64,000 nt of DNA from Gloeotrichia echinulata CP02 (GCA_038087035.1 CP051187.1:1986501-2050500), one strand, 5' to 3'; shown: positions 43,939 through 53,804, counted from the first letter of the stretch. Numbers and translations are program-made. Notes: generated by a model not told the origin, from the letters alone.

Positions 43939-45696
43939 ATGAATCATCAATATCCTCAAAAGCTCGCTTTCTCCTGTTTAGATGTGAGTATATTTGTCTT
44001 AGTCGCCAGCATCAGTCCTAGCACCGTGAATGCACAGGCTATTAATCCTGCACAAATACCCAATCAACAACTCCCACCGCCACAGGATGTCCAACCACCT
44101 CAACCAACTCTTCCTTCACCCAAACCGCTACAGCCACTACCTCCACCATCAGAACTATTCCCCAGGACTAATCCTTCCATACCTGAACAGCCGCTTCCTG
44201 AGAAACTACCAGAAACTATCGTCGTAGAAAAGTTTAATATTATTGGCAGCACAGTCTTCACTCCCAAAGAGTTAGCCGAAGTTACTGCCAAATTTACCAA
44301 CACGCCGATCTCCCTGGCGGAAGTTTTTCAGGCTCGTTCTGAAATCACCAACTTATACATCAAAAAAGGTTACATTACCTCTGGTGCTTATATTCCAGCC
44401 CAAACGATTAAATCTGGTGTGATCACAATTCAGGTTATTGAAGGTAAATTGGAAGACATCCAGATAACTGGTACTCAGCGACTGAATCCCAATTATGTGC
44501 GTAGTCGCCTAGCAATAGCCACCTCAGCGCCTCTAAATCGAGAACGTCTACTAGAGGCCTTGCAACTGTTACAAATCAATCCTTTGATTCAAAATCTCTC
44601 TGCTGAATTGTCAGCCGGGTCGCGTCCGGGGGCGAGTGTGTTACAAGTCGAGATCAAAGAGGCAAAATCTTTTAGTATCCAAGCAATTTTGGATAATGGG
44701 CGATCGCCTAGTGTTGGTAGCTTCCGCCGCCGATTAGAATTGAGTGAAGCCAATTTACTGGGAATTGGCGACGGTCTGAGTTTAGCTTACACTAATACTG
44801 ATGGTAGCAATATCTTTGATGCCGCCTACACATTGCCCCTCAATCCTCATAATGGGACCCTCTCCTTCAACTTTGGTACTACATCAAGCAGAGTTATTGA
44901 ACGTCCTTTCAACATTTTAGATATCCAATCGACTTCCCAATACTACGAACTGACATACCGCCAGCCATTATTGCAAACTCCCACCCAAGAATTTGCCCTG
45001 GGCTTGACGGCTTCTCGTCGCGAAAGTGAAGCTTCTTATATCGCCGGACCTTTTCCCGCACTAGGATCTGATCAAAATGGAAGCACGCGCATATCTGCAT
45101 TGCGCTTTTTTCAAGAATGGACCACTCGCAACAGCCGCCAAGTTATCGGCCTGCGATCGCAATTCAACGTGGGTGTAGGTGCATTTAATGCGACAATTAA
45201 TGAAAACGTTCCCGATAGCCGCTTTTTCTCGTGGCAGGGGCAAGCCCAGTGGGTACGTCTCTTGGCTCCTGATACCTTGCTGTTACTCCGTGCAAATACT
45301 CAACTGGCATCCACAAGGCTTCTCCCTTTAGAACAGTTAGGCTTAGGTGGTCTGGACAACGTGCGTGGCTACCGTCAAGATTTCCTGCTGACCGATAACG
45401 GCGCTGTTGCATCTGCGGAACTGCAAATACCTATTCTCCGCTTACCCCAGATAAATAGCATGTTAAAGCTTACCCCCTTTGTTGATGTTGGCGTCGCCTG
45501 GAATAATAACCCACGAGATAATCCAGACCCTAATCCTAATACCTTGGCGTCGGTTGGTCTTGGTTTACGCTGGACACAGGGCGATCGCTTCACGGCTCGT
45601 CTTGACTGGGGAATTCCTTTAGTGTCTGTTAACTCTAGTCCAGGCACCTGGCAAGAAAACGGACTGTATTTTTATTTACTTTACAATCCTTTTTAA
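43939..45696 (+). CDS. ShlB/FhaC/HecB-family outer-membrane transporter (TpsB of two-partner secretion)
   Basis: A 585-residue protein with an N-terminal signal region (LDVSIFVLVASISPSTVNAQ, cleavage likely near residue 36), a proline-rich linker (about 40-95), two POTRA domains (about 97-170, VEKFNIIGSTVFTPKELAEV, and about 175-250, IQITGTQRLNPNYVRSRLAI) and a 16-strand barrel to the end. Conserved barrel features are GLGGLDNVRGYRQDFLLTDN and the C-terminal strand NGLYFYLLYNPF ending in Phe. It would export a TpsA adhesin or hemolysin-like partner across the outer membrane; no TpsA is in the window. Downstream is 0.7 kb without genes. Confidence 0.92.
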   Translation: MNHQYPQKLAFSCLDVSIFVLVASISPSTVNAQAINPAQIPNQQLPPPQDVQPPQPTLPSPKPLQPLPPPSELFPRTNPSIPEQPLPEKLPETIVVEKFNIIGSTVFTPKELAEVTAKFTNTPISLAEVFQARSEITNLYIKKGYITSGAYIPAQTIKSGVITIQVIEGKLEDIQITGTQRLNPNYVRSRLAIATSAPLNRERLLEALQLLQINPLIQNLSAELSAGSRPGASVLQVEIKEAKSFSIQAILDNGRSPSVGSFRRRLELSEANLLGIGDGLSLAYTNTDGSNIFDAAYTLPLNPHNGTLSFNFGTTSSRVIERPFNILDIQSTSQYYELTYRQPLLQTPTQEFALGLTASRRESEASYIAGPFPALGSDQNGSTRISALRFFQEWTTRNSRQVIGLRSQFNVGVGAFNATINENVPDSRFFSWQGQAQWVRLLAPDTLLLLRANTQLASTRLLPLEQLGLGGLDNVRGYRQDFLLTDNGAVASAELQIPILRLPQINSMLKLTPFVDVGVAWNNNPRDNPDPNPNTLASVGLGLRWTQGDRFTARLDWGIPLVSVNSSPGTWQENGLYFYLLYNPF

Positions 45697-46422
45697 AGAA
45701 AGGGTTTTTACTTAAATCAACGACTGATTTATTCTCATTTTAAATTCATTAATTATAGTGGTTTCCTATTAGGCAAGGTAAAAAAATCAAAAATAAATTC
45801 CTCTAGAAGTTCTGCGTTCCTACAGCGTCGGAGTTATTCCTATCGACAATTGAGACGCTGATAATTACTTACCCCAGTCAGAACCGTCTGGAGGTTTGTT
45901 ATAGTACTTTACCCATAATTTATTTATTCTCTTGTTCACACGGATAAAACCAAATTTTATGAGAATAAATATTTTTTGGGAATAAAAAAATAAATTTATC
46001 AATAAATAATAAAAAAACATCTCTAGTCTTATAGGGATTGATTTTTTTATCCGCGTTTTACTTGCTTGTTCTTTACGCAAACAGAAAAAAAAAATCCGCA
46101 AATATACCATGTAACATATCAGGCATTTGATTCTATCGTAGAGATTGAAGACAAAAAAGTCGATAACAGTGTCCGAAAGGCCAAAAGTTGCCAATTTTGT
46201 TCGTAATTTGAAATTATAGCTATGATTTCCAGTGGAAAAACTTAAATTTTGCACCTAGCCCTCACGACTAAAACTCCCGGCTATACAAACCGCAGTGTCC
46301 CCCACCGAAGGATTCCCTGACCCTTCCCCTAATCAAGAGAAAATCAAAGCTTAAAGTCAGGAATTATGGGAGTAGCATTTTTCAAACAAAGACCCAAATA
46401 GATGAGAACATGAGGAAAAAGT
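45697..46422. other. AT-rich intergenic region
   Basis: No supported gene. A 129-codon frame on the minus strand (45865-46254) is lysine, phenylalanine and isoleucine-rich and looks like chance in AT-rich DNA. GAGGAAAAAGT at about 46410 is the ribosome binding site of the next gene. Confidence 0.5.
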
Positions 46423-49065
46423 ATGCCAGATAATGAGCGGGAAAAAATACGCCACCTGTTGGTTGTTCAAGACCAGCAAGGAGAGCGAACTATCCCCCTT
46501 CAAGAGGCTACTTATTCTGTCGGACGGGATTTGAGTAATGCTATTGTACTGCATTCCCGATCAGTATCGAGACAACATACCATTTTATTGCGGGTAACGC
46601 TTCCAGAGACTGAGCGATATGGTTTTCGGATTATTGACGGTAACTTCAAGGGCAAAAAAAGTACTAATGGCTTATTTGTTAATGGTAATAGATGCTATTA
46701 TCACAACCTCCAGAATGGAGATGTAATTAACTTTGGCAATCATCAGGTCTATGCTAAATACTATGCTATTTCCAACCTTGACGAACAAATATTTTCTCAA
46801 TCATTTGAAGTTGAAGACCTGTCTGGTTTCCTATCACAGCAAGCAAATTCTGTCAATTCTTTTGAAACTCTAGTAGCCGCCGATCCTATCATTGAAGGAG
46901 CAAGTGAAAGCGCCCTAGCTCGCCTAGCATCCTTCCCAGAACTCATACCTAATCCGATTATCGAAATCGATATAGAGGGAACAGTGATTTATCTCAATCC
47001 AGCGGCTGCTCTCAAGTTTCCCAAACTGCGGGAAATTGGGAAGCAGCACCCCATATTAGCCGGACTACTATCTGCAATTGAGAATCGACAAGCAAATTCT
47101 TTTGTTCGGGAAGTGGAAGTTGGCAATGAAGTTTTTGAACAATCGATTCATTACCTTCCTGAAAGTGATTTAATTAGAACTTTCATTGTTAGGGATATTA
47201 CAGCCCAAAAGCAAGCCGTCGCAGAACTGCACCAGCGCGATCGCCTACTACAAGCAGTCGCCGAAGCGGCAAATTACTTGCTGACAGAAATGAACTACGA
47301 GAAGGGCATCGAGAAAGCTCTAGCGGTTCTGGGTGAAGCAGCCGAGGCGGATCGCGCCTATCTGTTTAAGAACCATATAAACCCTACCACAGGGGAAATA
47401 ACGATGAATTTGTGGTTGGAATGGTCACGTTCAAACTTTGAACTTTCCCGTCGCCACTGGCACAATCAGCCTTATGAGTCTTCTGGATTAGCCCGTTGGT
47501 ATACAGCCCTCTCTAGTGGCGAGTGCATTAGTGGACTCACCCGAGAATTTCCCCTTGCAGAACAACAACTCCTCACCCAAGACGGTATTCAATCTCTCTT
47601 CCTCGTACCACTGTGCTTAGAAGATACTTTTTGGGGTTATTTAGGTTTAGCAGACTGTTCAGAGGAACGTCGCTGGTCAAGGCATGAAGAATCCACCATC
47701 TTAACAATGGCAGCCAGTATCAATGGTGCTTGGCAGCGTCAGCAAGTTGAGAAAAAAATTCGCTATCAAGCTCTTCATGACCTACTCACCGGATTACCTA
47801 ATCGCCTACTATTTTACGAGTTGCTGGGTAAAGCCTTACCTAACGCCGTTCGGAATGGGGAAAGTTTGGCTGTGATGTTCCTCGACTTGGATCGTTTCAA
47901 AGTCATTAATGACACTCTAGGGCACAGCTTAGGAGATAAATTATTGCAAAGTGTCGCCCTCAGATTGAGAGATGCTCTCAGAGAAGGAGACACCGTTGCC
48001 CGTTGGGGCGGTGATGAGTTTACGATCCTACTACCCCAAGTCAATCATGTTGACGAAGTTACTCAGGTGGCTTGGAGAATGCTCAAAAATTTAGAAGATC
48101 CTTTCTATCTCGAAGGGCATGAACTTTATATAAGTGCTAGTCTAGGCATAGCTCTACTCAGTGATATCACTCCTGATGTCGAAACCCTCATCCAGCACGC
48201 GGATGCCGCTTTATATTACGCCAAGGACGCCGGTAGGAATAACTTCCAGTTCTACACCTCTTCCCTCAGTCCCAAAACTCCAGAAATTCTGACTTTAGAA
48301 AAAAGCTTACGCTATGCCCTAGAACGGGAAGAATTAAAGTTGTACTACCAGCCTCGGATTAACATCATCTCTGGGGAAATTACTGGGATGGAAGCACTGT
48401 TGCGCTGGCAACACCCGGAAATGGGACTGGTAGCCCCCACAGTTTTTATACCCCTGGCCGAGGAAACTGGATTAATTGTGGCGATTGGAGAATGGGTATT
48501 ACGCACCGCCTGTAGCCAGAATAAAGCTTGGCAAGATGCTGGATTTCCTCCAGTGACTATCGCTGTAAATCTCTCTCTCAAGCAGTTTCGCCAACCACAA
48601 TTAGTGGAAACTTTGAAGAGTATTTTAGAACAGACGGGGCTAGATCCAAAGTATTTAGAGTTAGAAATTACAGAAAGCACCGCCATTGAGGATCTAGGAT
48701 TCACCACAAATGTGTTGCAGGATCTCAAGAAAATGGGGATTTACCTCTCGATTGATGACTTTGGGACTGGTCATTCTTCCCTCTCCCGCTTACAAATGTT
48801 ACCTCTCCAGCATCTGAAAATTGACAGGTCTTTCATCCAAGAATTGACAAGTAATAGCAAAGTAGCTCATATTATCAAAGCCATTGTTACCTTAGGGCAA
48901 AGTTTGGGGATGCGGCTGACCGCAGAAGGCGTAGAAAAGCCAGAGGAATTGGAATTCTTGAAATCTATTCACTGCGAGGATGTACAGGGTTTCCTGTTCT
49001 ATCGCCCCCTGTCTGCCCAAAAAGCCACAGAAATCCTCCAAAATGAACAAACAAAGCTGGAATAG
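46423..49065 (+). CDS. FHA-PAS-GAF-GGDEF-EAL protein, cyclic di-GMP turnover
   Basis: An 880-residue cytoplasmic signalling protein. The FHA domain (about 10-115) has SVGRDLSNAIVLHSRSVSRQ; FHA domains bind phosphothreonine. A PAS domain follows (about 168-270, FPELIPNPIIEIDIEG), then GAF (about 285-435), GGDEF (about 445-610, active motif RWGGDEFTILLPQ) and EAL (about 625-870) with EALLRWQHPE, NLSLKQF, LELEITEST, SIDDFGTGHSSLSRL, LKIDRSFI and TAEGVE. Both catalytic domains have their key residues, so synthesis and hydrolysis of c-di-GMP are both possible. The FHA domain suggests control by Ser/Thr kinases such as the one at 24234, which is inference. Confidence 0.93.
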   Translation: MPDNEREKIRHLLVVQDQQGERTIPLQEATYSVGRDLSNAIVLHSRSVSRQHTILLRVTLPETERYGFRIIDGNFKGKKSTNGLFVNGNRCYYHNLQNGDVINFGNHQVYAKYYAISNLDEQIFSQSFEVEDLSGFLSQQANSVNSFETLVAADPIIEGASESALARLASFPELIPNPIIEIDIEGTVIYLNPAAALKFPKLREIGKQHPILAGLLSAIENRQANSFVREVEVGNEVFEQSIHYLPESDLIRTFIVRDITAQKQAVAELHQRDRLLQAVAEAANYLLTEMNYEKGIEKALAVLGEAAEADRAYLFKNHINPTTGEITMNLWLEWSRSNFELSRRHWHNQPYESSGLARWYTALSSGECISGLTREFPLAEQQLLTQDGIQSLFLVPLCLEDTFWGYLGLADCSEERRWSRHEESTILTMAASINGAWQRQQVEKKIRYQALHDLLTGLPNRLLFYELLGKALPNAVRNGESLAVMFLDLDRFKVINDTLGHSLGDKLLQSVALRLRDALREGDTVARWGGDEFTILLPQVNHVDEVTQVAWRMLKNLEDPFYLEGHELYISASLGIALLSDITPDVETLIQHADAALYYAKDAGRNNFQFYTSSLSPKTPEILTLEKSLRYALEREELKLYYQPRINIISGEITGMEALLRWQHPEMGLVAPTVFIPLAEETGLIVAIGEWVLRTACSQNKAWQDAGFPPVTIAVNLSLKQFRQPQLVETLKSILEQTGLDPKYLELEITESTAIEDLGFTTNVLQDLKKMGIYLSIDDFGTGHSSLSRLQMLPLQHLKIDRSFIQELTSNSKVAHIIKAIVTLGQSLGMRLTAEGVEKPEELEFLKSIHCEDVQGFLFYRPLSAQKATEILQNEQTKLE

Positions 49066-49067
49066 AG

Positions 49068-49093
49068 AACTCCACCCACGGAGCGGAGTTTTT
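49068..49093 (+). terminator. Rho-independent terminator of the GGDEF/EAL gene
   Basis: AACTCC, loop, GGAGTT followed by TTT; just after the stop codon. Same design as the terminator at 13781. Confidence 0.7.
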
Positions 49094-50036
49094 GGGACTG
49101 GGGTCCGGGGACTGGGGTTTGGACTAATCACCGTGCCAATTATTTAACTGTCTATTGTAGGTTTTAGTCAGCTATTTGCCTAAGTTAAGATTAAGAAGAA
49201 AGTGATAATAAATTTTTTCTTTGACCCATGAGTTCAAATTTAAACCAACTAAGCATATATTTTTGCTGGACTACTACTCTGCTGAGAAATTAATCGCCAA
49301 CTCTACAATCAAGCTTTTCTTAAACGCAAAGATTGCTGGATAATGGTATCCGCAGTATCTTAAAGGTATTGCTTTGTACTTAATTAATATAAATAATAAT
49401 AGTACTGATTTGATATAGAAATTCGGTTTTTTTTGAAAGAATATAAGTATCTGTAGGCTCGGCATTACCCACCACATCCAGGGTTTGGTGGGCAATACCC
49501 AACTTAACTTTCTTTAAGCCTCTTAACCCCTCTAATGCAGTGGCGCCGCTACTTGTATTTCAAAAATAAAATAGTAGCCTTATATATACATTATTTTTGG
49601 TAAGAAGCACTCAAGTCTTCTCCAAATAAAAAATACTCAATTGCAACTTTTTACAGTTGATTCTTGAGTGTTGACTGCAAACTGTCAACACTCAAAAATC
49701 GACGAACTCAAGTAATTGTCTTGATTTTTTAATAATACAAAAGTAAACTTAGACACTATATTTATTGATTTTCATTTTTGACAAAAAATATATTTGTCGT
49801 GTCATGATTTTTACATTTTACGGTTTTTAATCAAGTAATTTTAAATAAAAAAATGCCAATTGTTGTTGTAGGCTGGGCGTCTCACAGATCCATTAATCAA
49901 GGTGGGCGAGACGCCTAACCACAATAAACTTGGCATTATTTTTTGTCATTACTTAAGTGGATATTTTTATCCATTTAAACAGTGTTGAAATAATTTACAT
50001 CAGCGTTGTTGAAATTACTTAATTTTTTCGGAACTT
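49094..50036. other. Gene-free AT-rich region
   Basis: No supported gene. Contains GGGGACTGGGGTTTGGACT-type heptamers near 49095-49125, a palindrome-like GGGTTTGGTGGG stretch near 49480, an inverted pair GAGTGTTGACTG/CAACACTC near 49675-49700, and a TGGGCGTCTC...GAGACGCC repeat near 49875-49915 of a kind also seen near 63830. Confidence 0.5.
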
Positions 50037-50107
50037 CACATAAGCTTTGTATGAAATACATGAATATTTTATGTAGATAGACTCTAGAAAAATTATGATT
50101 TTTATGT
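50037..50107 (+). promoter_or_regulatory. Conserved upstream element, copy 1
   Basis: The block CATAAGCTTTGTATGAAATA followed by CATGAATATTTTATGTAG is nearly the same as 51971-52043 (CATAAACTTTGTATTAAATA, CATCAATATTTTATCTAG). Both stand about 145 bases before the start of a paralogous small gene, so a shared promoter or operator is likely. Confidence 0.65.
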
Positions 50108-50180
50108 ACCCTCTTAAATCAATTAAGACGGTAAGTAGTTTGACATTAAACTCATCCCAACAATTACTTAGTTTTTTAAC

Positions 50181-50402
50181 ATGGAATACTTTGCATCTTT
50201 GATTTTGTTATTGTTCTTGGGTGGTTCTGGCGATAGTAATAACCAAACAACCCCTAGTTTGGTTTCCCAAGGCGATCCACAAGCAGTATCCGAACCGGCG
50301 GATGGAGTAATGGCGATGGCTGTGGGTGGAACAGTGATACTGTTCACCCTCAGAAAACTTTCTGGAAAAAAGTCATCATCTTCCTCCTTAGCAGAACTTT
50401 AA
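50181..50402 (+). CDS. Small protein with PEP-CTERM-like C terminus, paralogue 1
   Basis: A 73-residue product: N-terminal hydrophobic signal (FASLILLLFLGG), a Ser/Asn/Gln-rich middle (SGDSNNQTTPSLVSQGDPQA), then V-S-E-P, a hydrophobic stretch (GVMAMAVGGTVILFT) and a basic tail (LRKLSGKK). This is the layout of PEP-CTERM sorting signals (here SEP rather than PEP), used with exosortase to fix proteins in the envelope. Its paralogue at 52116 has a true PEP. The start is aligned with the paralogue's (TTTTTTAACATG / TTTTTTATCATG). Function unknown. Confidence 0.65.
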   Translation: MEYFASLILLLFLGGSGDSNNQTTPSLVSQGDPQAVSEPADGVMAMAVGGTVILFTLRKLSGKKSSSSSLAEL

Positions 50403-51970
50403 AATTGCTCTTCCTTGGGGTTAATACCCTGACGGGGTGCAATAAATTACGGGCTAAAGGTACACAACCATTCAAACCGGTTCAAAATTTAGTGTAGTCA
50501 TCCAAAAAAATGGCTATGTTTTTCAGATAAAAATTGATTTCAGGGCTGAATCTTGAAGAATTTGCACATTGGGAATACTCCCATTACTTGGTTGGTTCAA
50601 CTCAAATCCCTCTTTTGAATTTATAGAAGAAGTGTGATGGGAAAGACCATACTAAGATCCTGATGATCATGAAACTGATCGTGAGTCAAGTTGACTTAGT
50701 ATCAAGATGACGATGCTCTTCAACCCTTTGTGACAGCATGGCATACTCGATCAGGACAAAAGTCAAGCAATTAAATGCTGGATCGAGTACCTTAGAAGGC
50801 TGAGGCTGTCGAATTAGGATATAAGCTTTGAAACAACTTTACATAACTTGTAGTTCTCTTCATCGTCAATGATCGGCTGGTGTTCACAAATCGAAAGCTT
50901 TTTGCTGCAGCAAAAAATTTTTTCGGTGATTGTATGTAGGATTTATCAGTTAACTTGACTGATAAATACAGTGATACTCAATAGGTTGTGAAAAATATTA
51001 GTGGTGGGTGTTGACGGTTAACCGTTGACGCCTCTATGGAAGTTACCAAAAAAACTGGGTCTAGAGCCGCCGTCCTTCTAGGACGGCTTTTTGGTAAAAT
51101 AGTGGCAACAGGCAGGGCATTGTCTGTCGTTGCTCAGTGATGTAAGACGGGCTATGCCTGCTATTGCTGTTTGAATCCAGAATCCCTGAACTTTCAGATC
51201 AGGGAGTATGTCAATAACTCCTACACGGATTGCTATCATAACTGGTTCACCCGATTGGGTTTATGCGATCGCGGTATCGAGAATATACCCAGAAAGCAGA
51301 GACTAGTAAAAAGCGGCAAAATTCAAACTTAGCTAGTTCAAAATCCCTAACTTCGGGGATTTTGAGCCTTGCTGGGATGCTTTACCTATGCTGCACTAGT
51401 TTGATCTCCTGGGTGGAGATTCTCACAGCAGCAAAACCCTCAAACTGGCTATGATCGGGAACAGGGAACAGGGAAAACTAAACCGCCCACAAGGGACGTT
51501 AGCGCAGCGGAACGTAGTTCGGCTTTAAACCTTACCTCTTTTCGTAAAATTATTGCATACATCAAGTTTCCAACAACAGACTAACATTCTGCTATCCACA
51601 ATTGCTGCCAATTTGCCAGAAATAATTTTCCCAATTCTGGACAAAAAACAACTAAGTTAGGAATTACGCATGAGTAAGTCCTACCTTTGTGGGTGGAGTT
51701 TTTTATCTTTAGCATTAAAGCTGCGTGTCATATTTTTTCGTATGGGTTATCAAGAGGAGCCAGCACCCGTAGCGATCGCAACTTGTACCCCTACGCTTAA
51801 GCACTAGGTAGCGCAATGTCTCCGACAAAAGAGGACTGGCTCTCAAAAGTCAAGGGTAAAAATCTAGCTTTTTTACCCTTGACCTTTGATTTTTGACCAC
51901 CATAGCGGAAAATACATGTGCCAGATGCGTAAATCCTAATCCTGTGTGAATACGTAATAAATCCAAAATT
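50403..51970. other. Gene-poor stretch containing a miniature tnpB-derived element
   Basis: Apart from the element at 51047-51214, no supported gene. A 63-codon frame at 51263-51454 has no recognisable features. 50640-50720 holds GATCCTGATGATCATGAAAC-like short repeats; 51840-51900 contains an inverted pair of AAAAGTCAAGGGTAAAAATC-type sequence. Confidence 0.5.
51047..51214 (+). mobile_element. 168-bp deletion derivative of the tnpB element
   Basis: The left end lies after TTAC and reads CAAAAAAACTGGGTCTAGAG with hairpin CCGTCCTTCTAGGACGG; the right end is CAGGGAGTATGTCAA as in the 11965 element. Just before the right end the sequence still encodes RRAMPAIAV and a stop, the last residues of the TnpB at 12021 (RLAMPAIAV), showing that it arose by internal deletion of a related element. 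Confidence 0.8.
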
Positions 51971-52043
51971 TTACATAAACTTTGTATTAAATACATCAAT
52001 ATTTTATCTAGATTAACTCTATTAAAATTATCCTTTTTGTATG
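51971..52043 (+). promoter_or_regulatory. Conserved upstream element, copy 2
   Basis: See the copy at 50037. The distance to the start at 52116 is 145 bases, against 144 in copy 1, and the downstream AATTAT and CTTTTTGTATG segments also match. Confidence 0.65.
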
Positions 52044-52115
52044 CTGTCTTACTTTAATGAAGACAGACATTATTCCGAAAATATACGTAAAGCAGGAAAT
52101 GCTGAGTTTTTTATC

Positions 52116-52424
52116 ATGGATATAATCTTCGGTGCACCTTTATTGCTTTTATTACTTTTTATGAACGGATCTTCCAGTAATAATCAAGCACAGCAAACAG
52201 CAGTCCGAGAGATTATGAACGGATCTTCCAGTAATAATCAAGCACAGCAAACAGCAGCCTCACAGAATCAACAAACGCAAATACCAATCTCGACTAGCCT
52301 TCCGATTATCCACCAAGGTAATCTATCTTCACCAGCAGTACCAGAACCGTCTGATCTATCTCTGGCGATCGCAGGGGGTGGAGTAGTGATACGGTTCAAT
52401 TTACGGAAGCGGTTTGGGAAATAG
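52116..52424 (+). CDS. Small protein with PEP-CTERM-like C terminus, paralogue 2
   Basis: About 102 residues from the ATG at 52116 (MDIIFGAPLLLLLLFMNGSS); the frame is open to 52041, but alignment with the 50181 protein favours the later start. An 18-residue unit, MNGSSSNNQAQQTAVREI, is duplicated in tandem with identical DNA over the first 14 codons. The C terminus has AVPEPSDLSLAIAGG, a hydrophobic segment and NLRKRFGK, a PEP-CTERM-type signal. Expected to be exported and anchored by an exosortase encoded elsewhere. Function unknown. Confidence 0.65.
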   Translation: MDIIFGAPLLLLLLFMNGSSSNNQAQQTAVREIMNGSSSNNQAQQTAASQNQQTQIPISTSLPIIHQGNLSSPAVPEPSDLSLAIAGGGVVIRFNLRKRFGK

Positions 52425-52515
52425 CCATCATCTTTGTTGATAGGACTTGCGGTCTGGGTTTGGGGGTGAGGTTTTTTATTATGGGTAGTTAACTGGACAT
52501 AATATAATTACTAAA

Positions 52516-53475
52516 CTAGCTCATATCTGGAAAGTCACTAAATACGCCATCAATTCCTAAACTGAAAAATAATTCATATTCGCCTTGAGGATTTCCTAAA
52601 AAATCCCAAGGTAAAAATAAATCTTCATTGCGGAAAGTCCAGACATGAACCAACAAAGAAACTGTATGAGCATCGTTAACTAAAGATGTCGGCGACAGCA
52701 ACTTACCAGCGCTATCTCTGGGAACGATAAGGTTTTTATTGACCCCAATCGCCTGTGCATATTGAGCAATTTCCGCCAACCCGGATGCAGTCACCAAGTC
52801 TGCATAGGTACGGTCATCGCCACTGACGACAAAATCATAAGGTTTCCCGCTGTCATTGAGCAATTGTACCAAAGGTAAATCTGTTTTTGTCGATAAATCT
52901 TTAAGATTACTCACTTCAAAAGACTGGATGAATACAGGTGCATTAGCCCCCTGATAACCGTTTGCTTGCAAATTTGCTAACAAAGGTTCTTCCAGTGATA
53001 AACCTATAGATTTAAAGTAAGTTGGGTGCTTTGTTTCTGGATAGATACCAATTATGCGACCAATTTCTGTACCTTTGCTTTTAGCTAAATCGATGATTTC
53101 TTGCAGTGTCGGTATTTCCAATAATCCATCATAGACGGTATTTTGTGGACGCAATTGAGGAATTCTTTCTTTGGCTTTGAGTGTTTTCAGTTCTGCGAGA
53201 GTAAAGTCTTCAGTAAACCAGCCTGTTTTGGATTCACCATCAATTATCTTTGTCGTTTGACGGTGAGCAAATTCTGGATGATTAGCAATATCGGTGGTTT
53301 GGGAAATTTCATTTTCATGACGAGCTATTAAAACACCATCTTTAGTAGAAACCAAATCTGGTTCAATATAATCAGCCCCCAATGCGATCGCTAATTCATA
53401 GGCGGCTATTGTATGTTCAGGACGGTAGCCACTAGCACCGCGATGTGCGATGATAATTGGATTTGTGCTAGGCAA
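52516..53475 (-). CDS. Glycerophosphodiester phosphodiesterase (GDPD family)
   Basis: A 319-residue enzyme that hydrolyses glycerophosphodiesters to glycerol-3-phosphate and an alcohol. Family motifs are IIIAHRGASGYRPEHTIAAY (HRG...E), ADYIEPDLVSTKDGVLIARH (E-x-D, H) and the late W-F-R-N region (HVWTFRNEDLFLP). No signal peptide is seen. The start is a TTG at 53475, supported by AAGGGAG eight bases upstream on the minus strand; no ATG is available before the conserved HRG motif. Confidence 0.9.
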   Translation of the reverse strand: MPSTNPIIIAHRGASGYRPEHTIAAYELAIALGADYIEPDLVSTKDGVLIARHENEISQTTDIANHPEFAHRQTTKIIDGESKTGWFTEDFTLAELKTLKAKERIPQLRPQNTVYDGLLEIPTLQEIIDLAKSKGTEIGRIIGIYPETKHPTYFKSIGLSLEEPLLANLQANGYQGANAPVFIQSFEVSNLKDLSTKTDLPLVQLLNDSGKPYDFVVSGDDRTYADLVTASGLAEIAQYAQAIGVNKNLIVPRDSAGKLLSPTSLVNDAHTVSLLVHVWTFRNEDLFLPWDFLGNPQGEYELFFSLGIDGVFSDFPDMS

Positions 53476-53699
53476 AGTTTTACTCCCTTCCCGGTCTAAG
53501 ATTACCTATAATTTTCCTTCTTCTCTACGTTAAGAGCGGGACGCTACGCGTAAGCGGAGCTATGCCGCAGGCTTTACGCGTAGCGTGTCGAAGACAGACG
53601 CACTCGCGTAAAGCCTAAAGAGCGGGTTCTGCTCTGCAGTATGCAGAAGCTCAAAATTATTTCCCTACGGGACGCTCCGCGTTCGCGTAGCGTCCCGTA
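53476..53699. repeat. Cluster of GC-rich palindromic repeats
   Basis: GGGACGCTACGCGTAAGCGG, CTTTACGCGTAGCGTGTCGA and GGGACGCTCCGCG...CGTAGCGTCCCGTAGGGA are inverted or direct copies of one another and of the cluster near 42030-42115. Noncoding. Confidence 0.7.
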
Positions 53700-53804
53700 G
53701 GGAACGGTAATCTTCCAGCGGTTCGGGAGTAATCGATATCCTTTACCAACCAAGTCATCAAAAGTAGCTTGATATTGAGCGGATGTCAACCCGTGTCGCG
53801 CCAC
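53700..53804 (-). pseudogene. Fragment of a serine-hydrolase-associated repeat protein
   Basis: On the minus strand VARHGLTSAQYQATFDDLVG followed by KGYRL is the repeat unit found in large secreted serine hydrolases (polyglycine-hydrolase-like repeats, as I remember them). The frame runs straight into the palindromic repeats after about 30 residues and has a stop just upstream, so only a relic remains. Confidence 0.5.

Noticed and set aside
45820..45900. Possible tRNA-like fold near 45830-45900
   Set aside because: No acceptor stem, anticodon arm or TTCGA-type T loop could be assembled; no tRNA or rRNA gene was seen in the window.
45865..46254. 129-codon frame on the minus strand
   Set aside because: Rich in Phe, Ile, Lys and Tyr as expected from AT-rich noncoding DNA; no ribosome binding site and no recognisable segment.
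51263..51454. 63-codon frame starting at a HIP1-like site
   Set aside because: No binding site, no homology recognised; lies next to an inserted element and may be part of a decayed gene at most.
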